From the NCBI RefSeq assembly GCF_009649845.1, contig NZ_WJIE01000008.1, positions 248,001 to 312,000 on the forward strand: a DNA stretch of 64,000 bases. Direction: 5' to 3'. Origin of the DNA: Polyangium spumosum. GTDB lineage: Bacteria > Myxococcota_A > Polyangia > Polyangiales > Polyangiaceae. Position numbers and translations under genes: made by a program. Positions 35,804-44,440 of this stretch are shown here, in pieces. Each line of letters opens with the position of its first letter. Position 1 is the first letter of the stretch. The notes beneath the pieces were generated by a model. It was not told the origin of the DNA, searched no databases, and saw only the letters and a program-made list of their open reading frames with translations.

Positions 35804-37513
35804 TCAGGGCTCGTACGCGCCGAGCGCGCACTGCGCCTGGTTCCGCGGCTCTCCCCGTTGATCGGTGGCCGGGCAATCCGCGCCCGCCCCGATCGCGGGG
35901 CTTCCGGCCTGGGGCGCGATCGTGCGGGTCGGCCCGCCATGGTCCGCGAGGTCGCCGAGGAGCGGGTCCGCGCGCGTGATGCCGGGCGTGCAATCCATGT
36001 CGTCCTTCTTGCCGTTCGGCCACTGGAGGTTGTTTTGCCCCGCGCCCGGCGGCTGGGCGTAGGAGCTGCCCGTGCAATTGAGGGGCGTGTACTCGTTGTC
36101 CGCGTCGTTGCTGATGATGGAGTTGCGGACCTCGATGTTCGAGACCCGCGCGATGCCCGAGGCGAACTGCGCCGCATTGCCGGCGATCGTGCAGTTGACG
36201 ACCGTGCCCGTCGTGTTGTCGCCGACGATGAGGCCGCCGCCGATACCACGCGTGGTGAAATCGGCGCGGGGATAGGTGGCATTGCCCGTGATGGTGACGT
36301 TCGTGAGCTCGGCGATGGCGGGCGTCGCGCCGTGGCCGAGGATCCAGAGGCCAGCGAAGGCCTCGGATCGGTTGTTCGAGACGGTCGACGCGGTCATGGT
36401 GACATGCGTGCCCTGGATGTAGAGGCCGCCGGCGCTGCTCGGCTCGTCGGCGTCGCCGTGATCCTCGATGGAGTTGCCGTCGAAGGTCGAACGATCGATA
36501 CGCGTGGGCTCCGTCTCGTACCCCGTGCGGAAGAGCCCGCCGCCGAAGGCGCGGCCCTGGTTGTTCCGGACGACCGTGCCGCAGATCGAGAGCGTCCGGC
36601 CCTGGCCATCCATGCTGATCGCGCCGCCATTGCCGCCGCGGCCGGCCTGCTGGCCATTCTCGTCGATGTAATTGGCGCCGTAGCCGGTGGCATGGTTGTC
36701 TTCGATCGTGCTGTTGGCGAGGACGATCCCCGCGCCGAGCGCGCCGATGGCGCCGCCGTTGGCGGCGCGGTTGCCCGAGAAGTGGCTGCCGCTCACGGTG
36801 AGCGTGCCCAGGCCGATGCTGTAAATGGCGCCGCCCGCGACGTCCGGGCCCTCGAGCGCGGCCTCGTTGTCCAGAAAGACGCAATCGACGACGCTGACGT
36901 TGCCGCCGCGGTGATAGATGGCGCCGCCGCCGCCGTCGATGTCGGTGCCGAGCGGAATGGCCGTGCCCGAGGCCTTGCCGTCGCGGAGCGTGAGGCGCTG
37001 GACGGTGAGGGTCGGGCTCGTGGCCTCGAAGTTTTTCGTATCCATCTCGAAGATGCGGGTCTTCTTGTCGCCGCTCAAGGTGACGAGGCCGCCGCCGTCG
37101 ACGACGGTGTCGGCCGTGATCTCCTTGGCCGTGCTCAGGAGGATGGTGACGGGCGCAGGGCCACAATCGAAGACGATGACGCCACCACCCGCGATCGCCG
37201 CGTCGAGCGCCGCCTCGGTGCAGCTCTCGGGCGTGCCGGCGCCGACGGTCGTGGTGGGATTGGTGGTGTCGACGAGCTCGTTCGGCGGGTCGCAGGTGAA
37301 CGAGGCGCCGCCGCCGCCGCCGCCGCTTCCGCCGCCGCCACCGCTGCCACCGCTGCCGCCGCTGCCGCTTCCGGCGCCGCTGCCGCCGCTTCCGCCGCTT
37401 CCGCTTCCGGCGCCGCTTCCGCTTCCGTTTTCACCACCATTGCCTCCGCAGGCGGCGAGGAGCGTGGTGCAGGTCAGCGTGACGAGGGCGAGGGACGAAA
37501 AGAAAGATCGCAT
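35804..37513 (-). CDS. Beta-helix lipoprotein (choice-of-anchor Q type)
   Basis: 569 residues from ATG 37513; GGAGG lies six bases upstream. Signal peptide with lipobox TLLAAC and a Gly/Ser spacer (about residues 25-70) precede a right-handed parallel beta-helix built from repeats such as VSVVDCVFLDNEA, LTVSGSHFSGNRAANGG and VVNCTIAGNAA. The C-terminal segment (GGPTRTIAPQAGSPAIGAG, then QRGEPR and a Cys, ending LGAYEP) is the choice-of-anchor Q signature shared with chlamydial-type polymorphic outer-membrane repeats. It is a surface-exposed fibre or polysaccharide-binding protein; no catalytic residues are evident. It is divergent from the gamma-glutamyltransferase gene across 108 bases. Confidence 0.87.
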   Translation of the reverse strand: MRSFFSSLALVTLTCTTLLAACGGNGGENGSGSGAGSGSGGSGGSGAGSGSGGSGGSGGGGGSGGGGGGASFTCDPPNELVDTTNPTTTVGAGTPESCTEAALDAAIAGGGVIVFDCGPAPVTILLSTAKEITADTVVDGGGLVTLSGDKKTRIFEMDTKNFEATSPTLTVQRLTLRDGKASGTAIPLGTDIDGGGGAIYHRGGNVSVVDCVFLDNEAALEGPDVAGGAIYSIGLGTLTVSGSHFSGNRAANGGAIGALGAGIVLANSTIEDNHATGYGANYIDENGQQAGRGGNGGAISMDGQGRTLSICGTVVRNNQGRAFGGGLFRTGYETEPTRIDRSTFDGNSIEDHGDADEPSSAGGLYIQGTHVTMTASTVSNNRSEAFAGLWILGHGATPAIAELTNVTITGNATYPRADFTTRGIGGGLIVGDNTTGTVVNCTIAGNAAQFASGIARVSNIEVRNSIISNDADNEYTPLNCTGSSYAQPPGAGQNNLQWPNGKKDDMDCTPGITRADPLLGDLADHGGPTRTIAPQAGSPAIGAGADCPATDQRGEPRNQAQCALGAYEP

Positions 37514-37621
37514 GGAGGACCTCCGCAGTTGCTGTCCATCCTTACGCGAGTCGCGCGGGGATATGAAGACGATCGCACGATCCTGCGAAGACGGCCGAGC
37601 GCACATGGTATGTAGCCGCCC

Positions 37622-39412
37622 GTGAACGAAAACGTCGCCGCGCGCCGGCTCCTCGTCCGCGCCACCTTCGTCGTCTCCACGATCCTCGTGGCCTCCTGCG
37701 GCGAGCCCCCGAAGCCCCCGGTGGCGCCGGCGGCCTCGTCCGTCGCGGCGGCGGCGCCCGCGCTCTCACGCGTGCCCGCGCAGTGGCGCTTCGATCTGCG
37801 CGCCGAGCCCGCGTCGGGGCGGGACGGCATGGTCACGAGCGACGCGGCGGACGCGACACGCGTGGGCGTCGAGATCCTCCGCAAGGGCGGCGGCGCCGTG
37901 GACGCGGCGATCGGCGTGGCGTTCGCGCTCGCCGTGGTGTTCCCGCAGGCCGGGAACATCGGCGGCGGAGGGTTCATGGTCGTCCGCGCGGAGAAAGGCG
38001 AGGTGCGCGCGCTCGATTTCCGCGAGACCGCGCCGGCGAAGGCGACGCGGGAGATGTTCTTCGGGAAAAACGACGCCTCCCTCGTGGGACACCTCGCCGC
38101 GGGCGTGCCGGGCGCGGTGGCCGGGCTCTGGGAGGCGCACCGCGTGTACGGGAAGCTGCCGTGGAAGGAGCTCGTGGCGCCCGCGATCCGGCTCGCGGAG
38201 GAGGGGTTCTCCGTGGACGAGGGGCTCGCCGAGATCCTCCGGCATCGCGCGGCCGATCTTGCTCGTTTTCCATCCTCGGCCGCGATGTTTTTGCCCGGAG
38301 GCGAGCCGCTCGCCGTCGGGGCGGTCCTGAAAAACCCTGAGCTCGCGCGGGCGCTCGAGCGCATCGCGGAGCGCGGGGCGCCGGGGTTTTACGAGGGGGA
38401 GACGGCGAGGCTCATTGCCTCGGAAATGAAGGCGGGCGGGGGGATCGTCACGGCCGAGGATCTCGCGGCGTACAGGCCGGTCTGGCGGACGCCGGTCGAG
38501 ATGAAATACCGCGGGCACGAGGTCTTCGCGATGCCGCCGCCCTCCTCGGGCGGGCTCGTGCTCGCTTTCATGCTCGGCGTGCTCGAGGGCCATGACCTCG
38601 GGAAGATGGGGTTCCTCTCGCCCGAGGCCCTGCACGTCACGGTGGAGACGTCGCGCCGCGCGTTCGCCCTGCGAAACCATTACCTCGGCGATCCGGCCTT
38701 CGTGCCGATCCCGACGAACGGGTTCGTCTCGGCCGAGGCCCTTCGAGAGGCGCGCGCCTCGATCGATCCAGCCCGCGCCACGCCCTCGTCCGAGGTCGGG
38801 CCCGGGCGCGGGGGCGCGAACGAGAAAAAACACACGACCCATTTCTCGATCGTGGACCGCGAAGGCGCGGCCGTGGCGCTCACCACGACGATCAACACGT
38901 CCCTCGGCTCGGCCGTGGTCGTGCGGGGCGGCGGGTTTCTCCTGAACAACGAGATGGACGACTTCGCCACGGAGCCCGGGAGACCCAACGTCTTCGGGCT
39001 CGTGCAAGGGGAGGCCAATGCGGTGGCGCCCGGAAAGCGGATGCTCTCGTCGATGACGCCGACGATCGTGGTCGGGCCGGACGGGGCCGTGCGAATCGTG
39101 ACGGGCGCGGCGGGAGGGCCGACGATCATCTCGGCGACGCTCGCGGTGATCACGAACGTGCTCGATCACGGGATGGACGCGACGGCGGCGGTGGGCGCGC
39201 CGCGGGTGCATCACCAGCACCTGCCGGATCAGATTTTCCACGAGGAAGGCGGGCTGCCGGAGGACGTGAAGAAGGCGCTCGGCGCGCTCGGGCATCGATT
39301 CGAGGCGTGGGACGCGATCGCGGACGCGCCGTCGATTGTGCGAGGACCGGGCGGCGTGTGGATGGGGGCGGCCGAGCCGCGCAACAAGAGCGGGCTCGCG
39401 CTCGGGCTTTGA
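37622..39412 (+). CDS. ggt: Gamma-glutamyltransferase lipoprotein
   Basis: 596 residues from GTG 37622; no ATG in frame nearby and no strong ribosome site. Signal peptide with lipobox LVASC. The Ntn-hydrolase precursor is full length: N-terminal MVTSDAADATRVGVEILRKG, NIGGGGFMVV, and the autoprocessing site KKHTTHFSIVD, where Thr405 becomes the N-terminal nucleophile of the small subunit. Downstream substrate-loop residues (NTSLGSAVVV, FLLNNEMDDF, and RMLSSMTPTIVV) are present. It cleaves gamma-glutamyl bonds, for example of glutathione, outside the cytoplasm. It is followed by 134 non-coding bases before the RCC1 lipoprotein, so probably its own unit. Confidence 0.94.
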   Translation: MNENVAARRLLVRATFVVSTILVASCGEPPKPPVAPAASSVAAAAPALSRVPAQWRFDLRAEPASGRDGMVTSDAADATRVGVEILRKGGGAVDAAIGVAFALAVVFPQAGNIGGGGFMVVRAEKGEVRALDFRETAPAKATREMFFGKNDASLVGHLAAGVPGAVAGLWEAHRVYGKLPWKELVAPAIRLAEEGFSVDEGLAEILRHRAADLARFPSSAAMFLPGGEPLAVGAVLKNPELARALERIAERGAPGFYEGETARLIASEMKAGGGIVTAEDLAAYRPVWRTPVEMKYRGHEVFAMPPPSSGGLVLAFMLGVLEGHDLGKMGFLSPEALHVTVETSRRAFALRNHYLGDPAFVPIPTNGFVSAEALREARASIDPARATPSSEVGPGRGGANEKKHTTHFSIVDREGAAVALTTTINTSLGSAVVVRGGGFLLNNEMDDFATEPGRPNVFGLVQGEANAVAPGKRMLSSMTPTIVVGPDGAVRIVTGAAGGPTIISATLAVITNVLDHGMDATAAVGAPRVHHQHLPDQIFHEEGGLPEDVKKALGALGHRFEAWDAIADAPSIVRGPGGVWMGAAEPRNKSGLALGL

Positions 39413-39546
39413 AGGTTCCTTCGACGAGCTCCTCGTTCGTGAGCTCCACGCGCGGCGGATGGAAAGGCCATCTGGAAGCGGATACATGGACGTGGTACGC
39501 GGCGAGGTCCAGAGTGAGGAGTCGAGCTGTGGACCAAATTCGAACC

Positions 39547-40998
39547 ATGACGAGCTGTAAAGCGCTGGCCACGTTGCTGAGCGGGGCGCTCCTCGCGGGC
39601 GTGCTCGGAGCATCGGGGGGCGGCTGCGCGCGGGCCGCCGGGGCGATTGGCGAGGGGGGCTCCGGAGGGGAGGGCGACCAGGAATGTGGCGACAGGATCG
39701 TCGGCGGCGGAGAGGACTGCGACGACGGCAATACGGCGGACGGTGACGGTTGCTCGGCCACATGCTCCACGGAGCAGGGCTTCACGTGCAGCGGCGAGCC
39801 CACGAAATGCGAGGACATCGACGAGTGCGCGGAGGGCCCGTGTAGCGCCAACGCCACCTGCACGAACACGGAAGGCTCTTTCGTATGCGTTTGCGCCCCC
39901 GGATATACGGGTCCGACCTGCGAAAAGGGGCCTTGCCTCGTCGACGTGGCCGGCGGTCGCGGACATAGCTTGGCCGTGCGGGGCGAAGGCACGGTCATGT
40001 CCTGGGGGAGCAACGCCTCGGGCCAGCTCGGCGAAGGGAGCACGGACAATCAACCCACGCCGGTGCCGGTCAAGGGGCTCACGGGAGCCTTGCGTATCGC
40101 CGCGGGTCGTGTCCACGTGGTGTCGGCGAGGAGCGACGGCACCGTCCGGGCCTGGGGCTCGAACCTTTATGGCCAGCTCGGCGACGGCTCCACCACGCAA
40201 CGGAATACGCCGGTGCTGGTGCAGAACCTCGCCGACATCATCTCCGTCGCCGCGGGCTCTTACCATTCGCTGGCGCTCACCAAGGCCGGCGCGGTGTGGG
40301 CCTGGGGGCAGAACACGAACGGTCAGCTCGGCGATGGGAGCGTCAACAATCGCACGGCGCCCATCCAGGTGCAGAACCTCTCCAACGTGGCCATCGTCGC
40401 GTCGGGACAGCTCCACAACCTGGCGCTCAGGGCGGATGGCTCGGCTTGGGCCTGGGGCTCGAACCTCTATGGCCAGCTCGGCGACGGCACCACCATGCAG
40501 CGAAATACGCCCGTCGAGGTGCAGGGCATCACGGGGGGCGTGGCCGTGGCAGCCGGGCAGGGGCATAGCCTGGTGCTGAGGTCCGACAAGACCGTGTGGG
40601 CCTGGGGCCAGAATACGAGCGGTCAGCTCGGCGACGGCACCACCACGCAGCGAAATACGCCCGTAGAGGTGCAGGGGCTGTCCGACGTGGTGGCCATCGC
40701 TGCAGGCGATCTGCACAGCATGGCGCTCCGGAGCGACGGGACCTTGTGGACCTGGGGCGATAACCAGAACGGGCAGCTCGGCGATGGCAGCACCTCGCCA
40801 CGAGCGACGCCGGCGCAGGTCGCCGGCCTGCCCGCGATCAAGATCATCGCGGCGGGCCCCGACGCGCAGCACAGCTTCGCGCTCACGGCCGACGGCCTGA
40901 TCTACGCCTGGGGGCGCAACGACGCCGGGCAGATCGGCGACGGCACGGCTGTCCTCTTGAAAGCGACGCCGGTGCAGCCGCAGCTCACCTGCAATTGA
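39547..40998 (+). CDS. RCC1-repeat protein with EGF-like domain
   Basis: 483 residues from ATG 39547; the frame is open far upstream but without a signal peptide. A signal sequence ends near SGGGC (weak lipobox, Cys27). A Cys-rich part (ECGDRIVGGGEDCDDGN) and an EGF-like module with a calcium-binding DIDEC motif (about 95-130) lead to at least seven RCC1 propeller repeats (AWGSNLYGQLGDGSTTQRNTP and relatives) through to the end. RCC1-like proteins are surface or secreted binding scaffolds in myxobacteria; none of the residues needed for GTP-exchange activity can be judged. Two repeats are almost identical, indicating recent duplication. A bidirectional hairpin follows 28 bases after the stop. 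Confidence 0.88.
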   Translation: MTSCKALATLLSGALLAGVLGASGGGCARAAGAIGEGGSGGEGDQECGDRIVGGGEDCDDGNTADGDGCSATCSTEQGFTCSGEPTKCEDIDECAEGPCSANATCTNTEGSFVCVCAPGYTGPTCEKGPCLVDVAGGRGHSLAVRGEGTVMSWGSNASGQLGEGSTDNQPTPVPVKGLTGALRIAAGRVHVVSARSDGTVRAWGSNLYGQLGDGSTTQRNTPVLVQNLADIISVAAGSYHSLALTKAGAVWAWGQNTNGQLGDGSVNNRTAPIQVQNLSNVAIVASGQLHNLALRADGSAWAWGSNLYGQLGDGTTMQRNTPVEVQGITGGVAVAAGQGHSLVLRSDKTVWAWGQNTSGQLGDGTTTQRNTPVEVQGLSDVVAIAAGDLHSMALRSDGTLWTWGDNQNGQLGDGSTSPRATPAQVAGLPAIKIIAAGPDAQHSFALTADGLIYAWGRNDAGQIGDGTAVLLKATPVQPQLTCN

Positions 40999-41025
40999 CG
41001 GGATCCGCGAGGGTCTCAGGGGGAG

Positions 41026-41056
41026 CGCGGCCAGGACGGAAACCGTCCCGGCCGCG
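41026..41056. terminator. Bidirectional hairpin between convergent genes
   Basis: A 14-bp stem with one mismatch and an AAA loop: CGCGGCCAGGACGG pairs with CCGTCCCGGCCGCG. It lies between the converging stops of the RCC1 gene (40998) and the AgmC-like gene (41077). No T-run follows on either strand, so intrinsic termination is not certain, as is usual at this GC content. Confidence 0.6.
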
Positions 41057-41076
41057 GAGGGGTGGGTCTTTGCGGG

Positions 41077-44013
41077 TCAGGGCTGGAGCGCGAAGTTGAC
41101 GGTCGCGGTTTGTCCTGTCGTGACCGTGACCGTCTTGACGGCGTCCTGATATCCCGCCCTGCTCACGCGCACCTCGTATTGCTGGGCGAAGACCGTGTTC
41201 GCGAAGGCGAAGCCGCCGCTCGCGTTGGTCGTCCCGTCGTGCATGCCGCGGTTCAGGGTGACCGACGCGCCCGAGATGAACTGCCCCGTCATCCCGTCCG
41301 TGACCGTGCCCGACACGCTGCCCTTGCCCGGATCGGTGCCGATCTGGACGCGGTAGTGCGTGGCGTTTTTCGTCAGGTTCCCCATCGTGTCTTCGGCGAT
41401 CAGGTGGAAGAACCAGATGCCGTTGGTCTTGCCGGGCAGGAGGATCTGCTTCGAGTTCTGCGGGCTCGTCAGATCCATGGGGATCGTGTTCGAGTCGTGA
41501 TCCGGCATGGTCGTCGCGTAGGGATCGAACTCCCAGTAGAAGTTCTTCGTGTTCTCGTCCGCCTTCGGCAGCGTCCACGAGAAGTACGGCGAGTTGTTCG
41601 TGTACCAGGTCGACTGGTTCGCGTGGCTCGACGAGGACACCGAGGGCGTGGCCGCGTTGATGTTGACCACGAAGCGTTCCTCGACGGTGCCGAAGTTGGC
41701 GAACGGCCCGAGGGTGCTGATGTGGAAGTAGTTCGTCCCGACGCCGAGATCCGTCGGCGTGTAGAGGACGGACTCCTCCGGCTTGTAGCTCGCGTTCGAC
41801 GAGTTCGGCACGAAGCCGTAGGTCGTGTTGAGCTTGTAGTAGTAGCCGGCCGACGCGGTGAACGGCTTGCTCCACGCGAGCTCGAAGGACGGGAAGCCAT
41901 CGTTGTACCAGAGCTTCGAGTTCGGGTGCGTCGACGACGACACGTCGAACGGCGCCATGTACGACTCGAACTTCGCGGCCACGACCGAGCCGGTGATCGT
42001 CTTCGAGTTGCCGTAGAGCAGCTTGACCGCGCCGTTGCCGCCGTTGCCGCCGCCGCTCGCGCCGCCGTTGCCGCCTGCGGTCGAGATGGAGCCGCTGAAC
42101 TTGAGGTCGTTCGTCGCGCGCAGCACGACGCCGCCGCCGGAGCCGCCACCCGCGCAGCCGGAGGCGCTCTGGCCGTTGGCCGTGATCTGACCGGCGATCG
42201 TGATGTTCTCGGCGTAGATCACGAGCATGCCGCCGCCCAGACCCGCGGTGCCGCTCGAGCAGGTGCCGCCGCTCGAGCCCATCGCCGGCTCTTGATCGGC
42301 GATCGCGTAGGCGGGACCGCCCGCGGACGACACGCTGCAGTAACGCGTGCCGCTGTAGTAGCAGCTGAACGTCGCGCTGCCGCTGCTGCCCGCGACGCCG
42401 TAGCCGCCGCCGCTGCCGGGCTTCGTCCCGGAGGCGGTGCAATACCCCTGCGCGTTGCAGGAGCTCGCGCCGCCGTTCGCCCCCTTGCCGCGCGGATCGT
42501 TGCCCGTCGGGGTCACGACGATCTGCGAGCTCGCGTCGAGCACGAAGTTCTTCGCGCGGATCACGAGTTTGCCCGAGGGCACCGTGAGCACGCTGGAGTT
42601 GATGATGGTCACGTCGCCCGCGAAGACCTGCTCGCCGTCGAGCGTGGCGTTGGCGTTGGCGTCGATGACCAGGCTCGGTTGCGCGCAGTCGCCGTTGAAG
42701 CAATACGTCCCGCAGGTTTGCCCCTGCGTCCAGGCCGTGCCCGTGGCGTTGCAGGTCTCGGGCGTGTTCCCGTTGCAGCGCTTCTCGCCCGACTCGCACG
42801 CGCCGGCGCAGAGGCCGTTCGAGCCGTCGCAGGCGATGGCGCACGTCTCGACCGTGAGCCACGCGGTGCCGGTGGAGTTGCAGACCTGCGTCTGCAGGCC
42901 GTTGCAGCGCCGCGAGCCGGCCACGCAGGTGGTCGTGCCGGTGCAGGCCTGCATCGCCGGGTCGCACGCCTGCGCGCAGACCTGCTGCGTTTGCCACTGG
43001 TTGCTGCCGTTGCAGACCTCGAGCAGGTTGCCGTTGCAGCGCAGCTCGTTCTGCACGCACGTCGACGACGCGCACGCGTTGCCCTGGCAGATCTGCGGCG
43101 AGGGGCAGGCCGTCGCCGCGCCCCAGTCGTAGCAGCCGGTCGCTTGCAGCACGCAGGACTGCACCTGCGTGCCAGAGCACTGCGTTTGTCCCTGCGTGCA
43201 CGTGTCCTCGCACTGCGAGGCGCACGCGCCGGCCTCGCAAGCTTGGCCCGCGGGGCAGCTCGCGCCGGGGTTCCAGTCATAACAGCCGTTCGCCTGGAGC
43301 CCGCACGTCTGGACCTGCGGACCCGAGCATTGCGTCGCGCCGCCCATGCATTGATCGGTGCACGAGCTGACGCACTGGCCACCATTGCAGGTCTGGAACG
43401 TCGGGCAGTTCTGCGCGGCGTTCCAATCATAGCAGCCATTGGCCTGCAGGCCGCAGGTCTGGATCTGCCCGTTCGCGCACTGCGTGGCGCCATTCGTGCA
43501 CGTGTCCGTGCACGCGAGCACGCACTGCCCGCCAGAGCAGGTCTGGAACGTGGGACACCCCTGCGCCGGGTTCCAGTCGTAGCAGCCGTTCGCCTGGAGC
43601 GCGCAGGACTGAACATTCGCCCCAGAACACTGCGTCTCACCCGCGGCGCACTGATCGGTGCACGAGCTGACGCACTGCCCGCCGGAGCACGTCTGGAAGG
43701 TGGGGCAGCTCTGCGGTGTGGCCCAATCGTAGCAGCCATTGGCCTGGAGCGCGCACGTCTGAAGCTGCGTGTTCGAGCACTGCGTCTGCCCCTCGCTACA
43801 TTGATCCGCGCACCCGCCGCCACCCCCGCCGCCCTGTCCCATTCCGCCGGTCCCGGCAGGGTTGTTTCCGCCGTCACCGCCACTCCCGGCGTCGCCGCCC
43901 TCGCCGCTCCCGGCGCCGCTGCCGTCGCCGCCTTGCGGGCCGCATCCCACGACGCCGATGAGCGTGGCGCAGACGAGCGTCCATCCGAATTTCAACAAAA
44001 GAGGTCTATGCAC
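41077..44013 (-). CDS. AgmC-like giant Cys-rich surface lipoprotein
   Basis: 978 residues from GTG 44013, supported by GGAGG seven bases upstream. Lipobox GVVGC (Cys24) and a Gly-rich spacer precede five tandem ~43-residue repeats with the core LQANGCYDWNPAQGCPTFQT and six Cys each (~65-280), then three shorter Cys repeats of the C..GxxxCNG type. A Gly-rich beta domain with a tandem of SxxHPNxxxWY-like units (HPNSKLWYNDGFPSFELAW, HANQSTWYTNNSPYFSWT) follows; I recall such units in the myxobacterial adventurous-gliding protein AgmC. The C-terminus is a carboxypeptidase-regulatory-like domain (GSVSGTVTDGMTGQFISGAS). Likely a surface or gliding-associated adhesin; assignment to AgmC is from architecture only. 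Confidence 0.8.
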   Translation of the reverse strand: MHRPLLLKFGWTLVCATLIGVVGCGPQGGDGSGAGSGEGGDAGSGGDGGNNPAGTGGMGQGGGGGGGCADQCSEGQTQCSNTQLQTCALQANGCYDWATPQSCPTFQTCSGGQCVSSCTDQCAAGETQCSGANVQSCALQANGCYDWNPAQGCPTFQTCSGGQCVLACTDTCTNGATQCANGQIQTCGLQANGCYDWNAAQNCPTFQTCNGGQCVSSCTDQCMGGATQCSGPQVQTCGLQANGCYDWNPGASCPAGQACEAGACASQCEDTCTQGQTQCSGTQVQSCVLQATGCYDWGAATACPSPQICQGNACASSTCVQNELRCNGNLLEVCNGSNQWQTQQVCAQACDPAMQACTGTTTCVAGSRRCNGLQTQVCNSTGTAWLTVETCAIACDGSNGLCAGACESGEKRCNGNTPETCNATGTAWTQGQTCGTYCFNGDCAQPSLVIDANANATLDGEQVFAGDVTIINSSVLTVPSGKLVIRAKNFVLDASSQIVVTPTGNDPRGKGANGGASSCNAQGYCTASGTKPGSGGGYGVAGSSGSATFSCYYSGTRYCSVSSAGGPAYAIADQEPAMGSSGGTCSSGTAGLGGGMLVIYAENITIAGQITANGQSASGCAGGGSGGGVVLRATNDLKFSGSISTAGGNGGASGGGNGGNGAVKLLYGNSKTITGSVVAAKFESYMAPFDVSSSTHPNSKLWYNDGFPSFELAWSKPFTASAGYYYKLNTTYGFVPNSSNASYKPEESVLYTPTDLGVGTNYFHISTLGPFANFGTVEERFVVNINAATPSVSSSSHANQSTWYTNNSPYFSWTLPKADENTKNFYWEFDPYATTMPDHDSNTIPMDLTSPQNSKQILLPGKTNGIWFFHLIAEDTMGNLTKNATHYRVQIGTDPGKGSVSGTVTDGMTGQFISGASVTLNRGMHDGTTNASGGFAFANTVFAQQYEVRVSRAGYQDAVKTVTVTTGQTATVNFALQP

Positions 44014-44108
44014 GAAATTCCTCCGCGCCTGATCTCATCGGGAACTTCCCGAATGTCAAGAGATGATGTGGAGCGCGTGGGATCACGCCAACACTCCCAT
44101 CGTGCAGG

Positions 44109-44425
44109 CGCTTCGCTGGGGCTTTGCCCCAGGCCCCACGGGGGCTGTCCGCCCCTCGACCCGGACCAGCGCAAGCGCTGGACCTTTTGTCGATGAACTG
44201 CGCGGAGCGCAGCTCATCGAACAGGCCGAGTCAAGACCGGCAACGCCTCTGCCCATCCAGCCGGCCGTCGACAGCTCGAGAAGACCTCCACGGCCTTGCC
44301 ACCGGCCTGCTGGAAGAACTGCGCATCGCGCAGTTCTTCCACCACGAGTCCAGCGCTTGCGCTGGTCCGGGGTGAAGGGGGCGGACAGCCCCCTTCTGGG
44401 GTGCGGGGCAACGCCCCGCGCGCGC
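44109..44425. repeat. Large nested inverted repeat with two inner hairpins
   Basis: Arms of about 75 bp, 44109-44182 and 44349-44425, are imperfect reverse complements; their inner ends are GACCAGCGCAAGCGCTGGA and TCCAGCGCTTGCGCTGGTC. Inside sit two further hairpins: 44190-44220 (14-bp stem, one mismatch, GGA loop) and 44312-44340 (13-bp perfect stem, ATC loop). The two inner stems share GAACTGCGC, so they are related. Whole element about 317 bp inside the 427-base gap between the LIC_10091-like gene and the AgmC-like gene; the rest of the gap has no gene. It resembles a palindromic intergenic element or miniature mobile element; no transposase is present. Confidence 0.75.
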
Positions 44426-44440
44426 ACGCCCGTGCCCGTT

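Noticed and set aside
41077-44013. DNA tandem repeat or CRISPR
   Set aside because: The repeats are in frame and code for Cys-rich protein modules.
41062-44196. 1044-residue open frame on the + strand opposite the AgmC-like gene
   Set aside because: Arg/Ala/Gly-rich composition, no domain, and it covers a gene with a clear ribosome site, lipobox and repeats. A shadow of high-GC coding.
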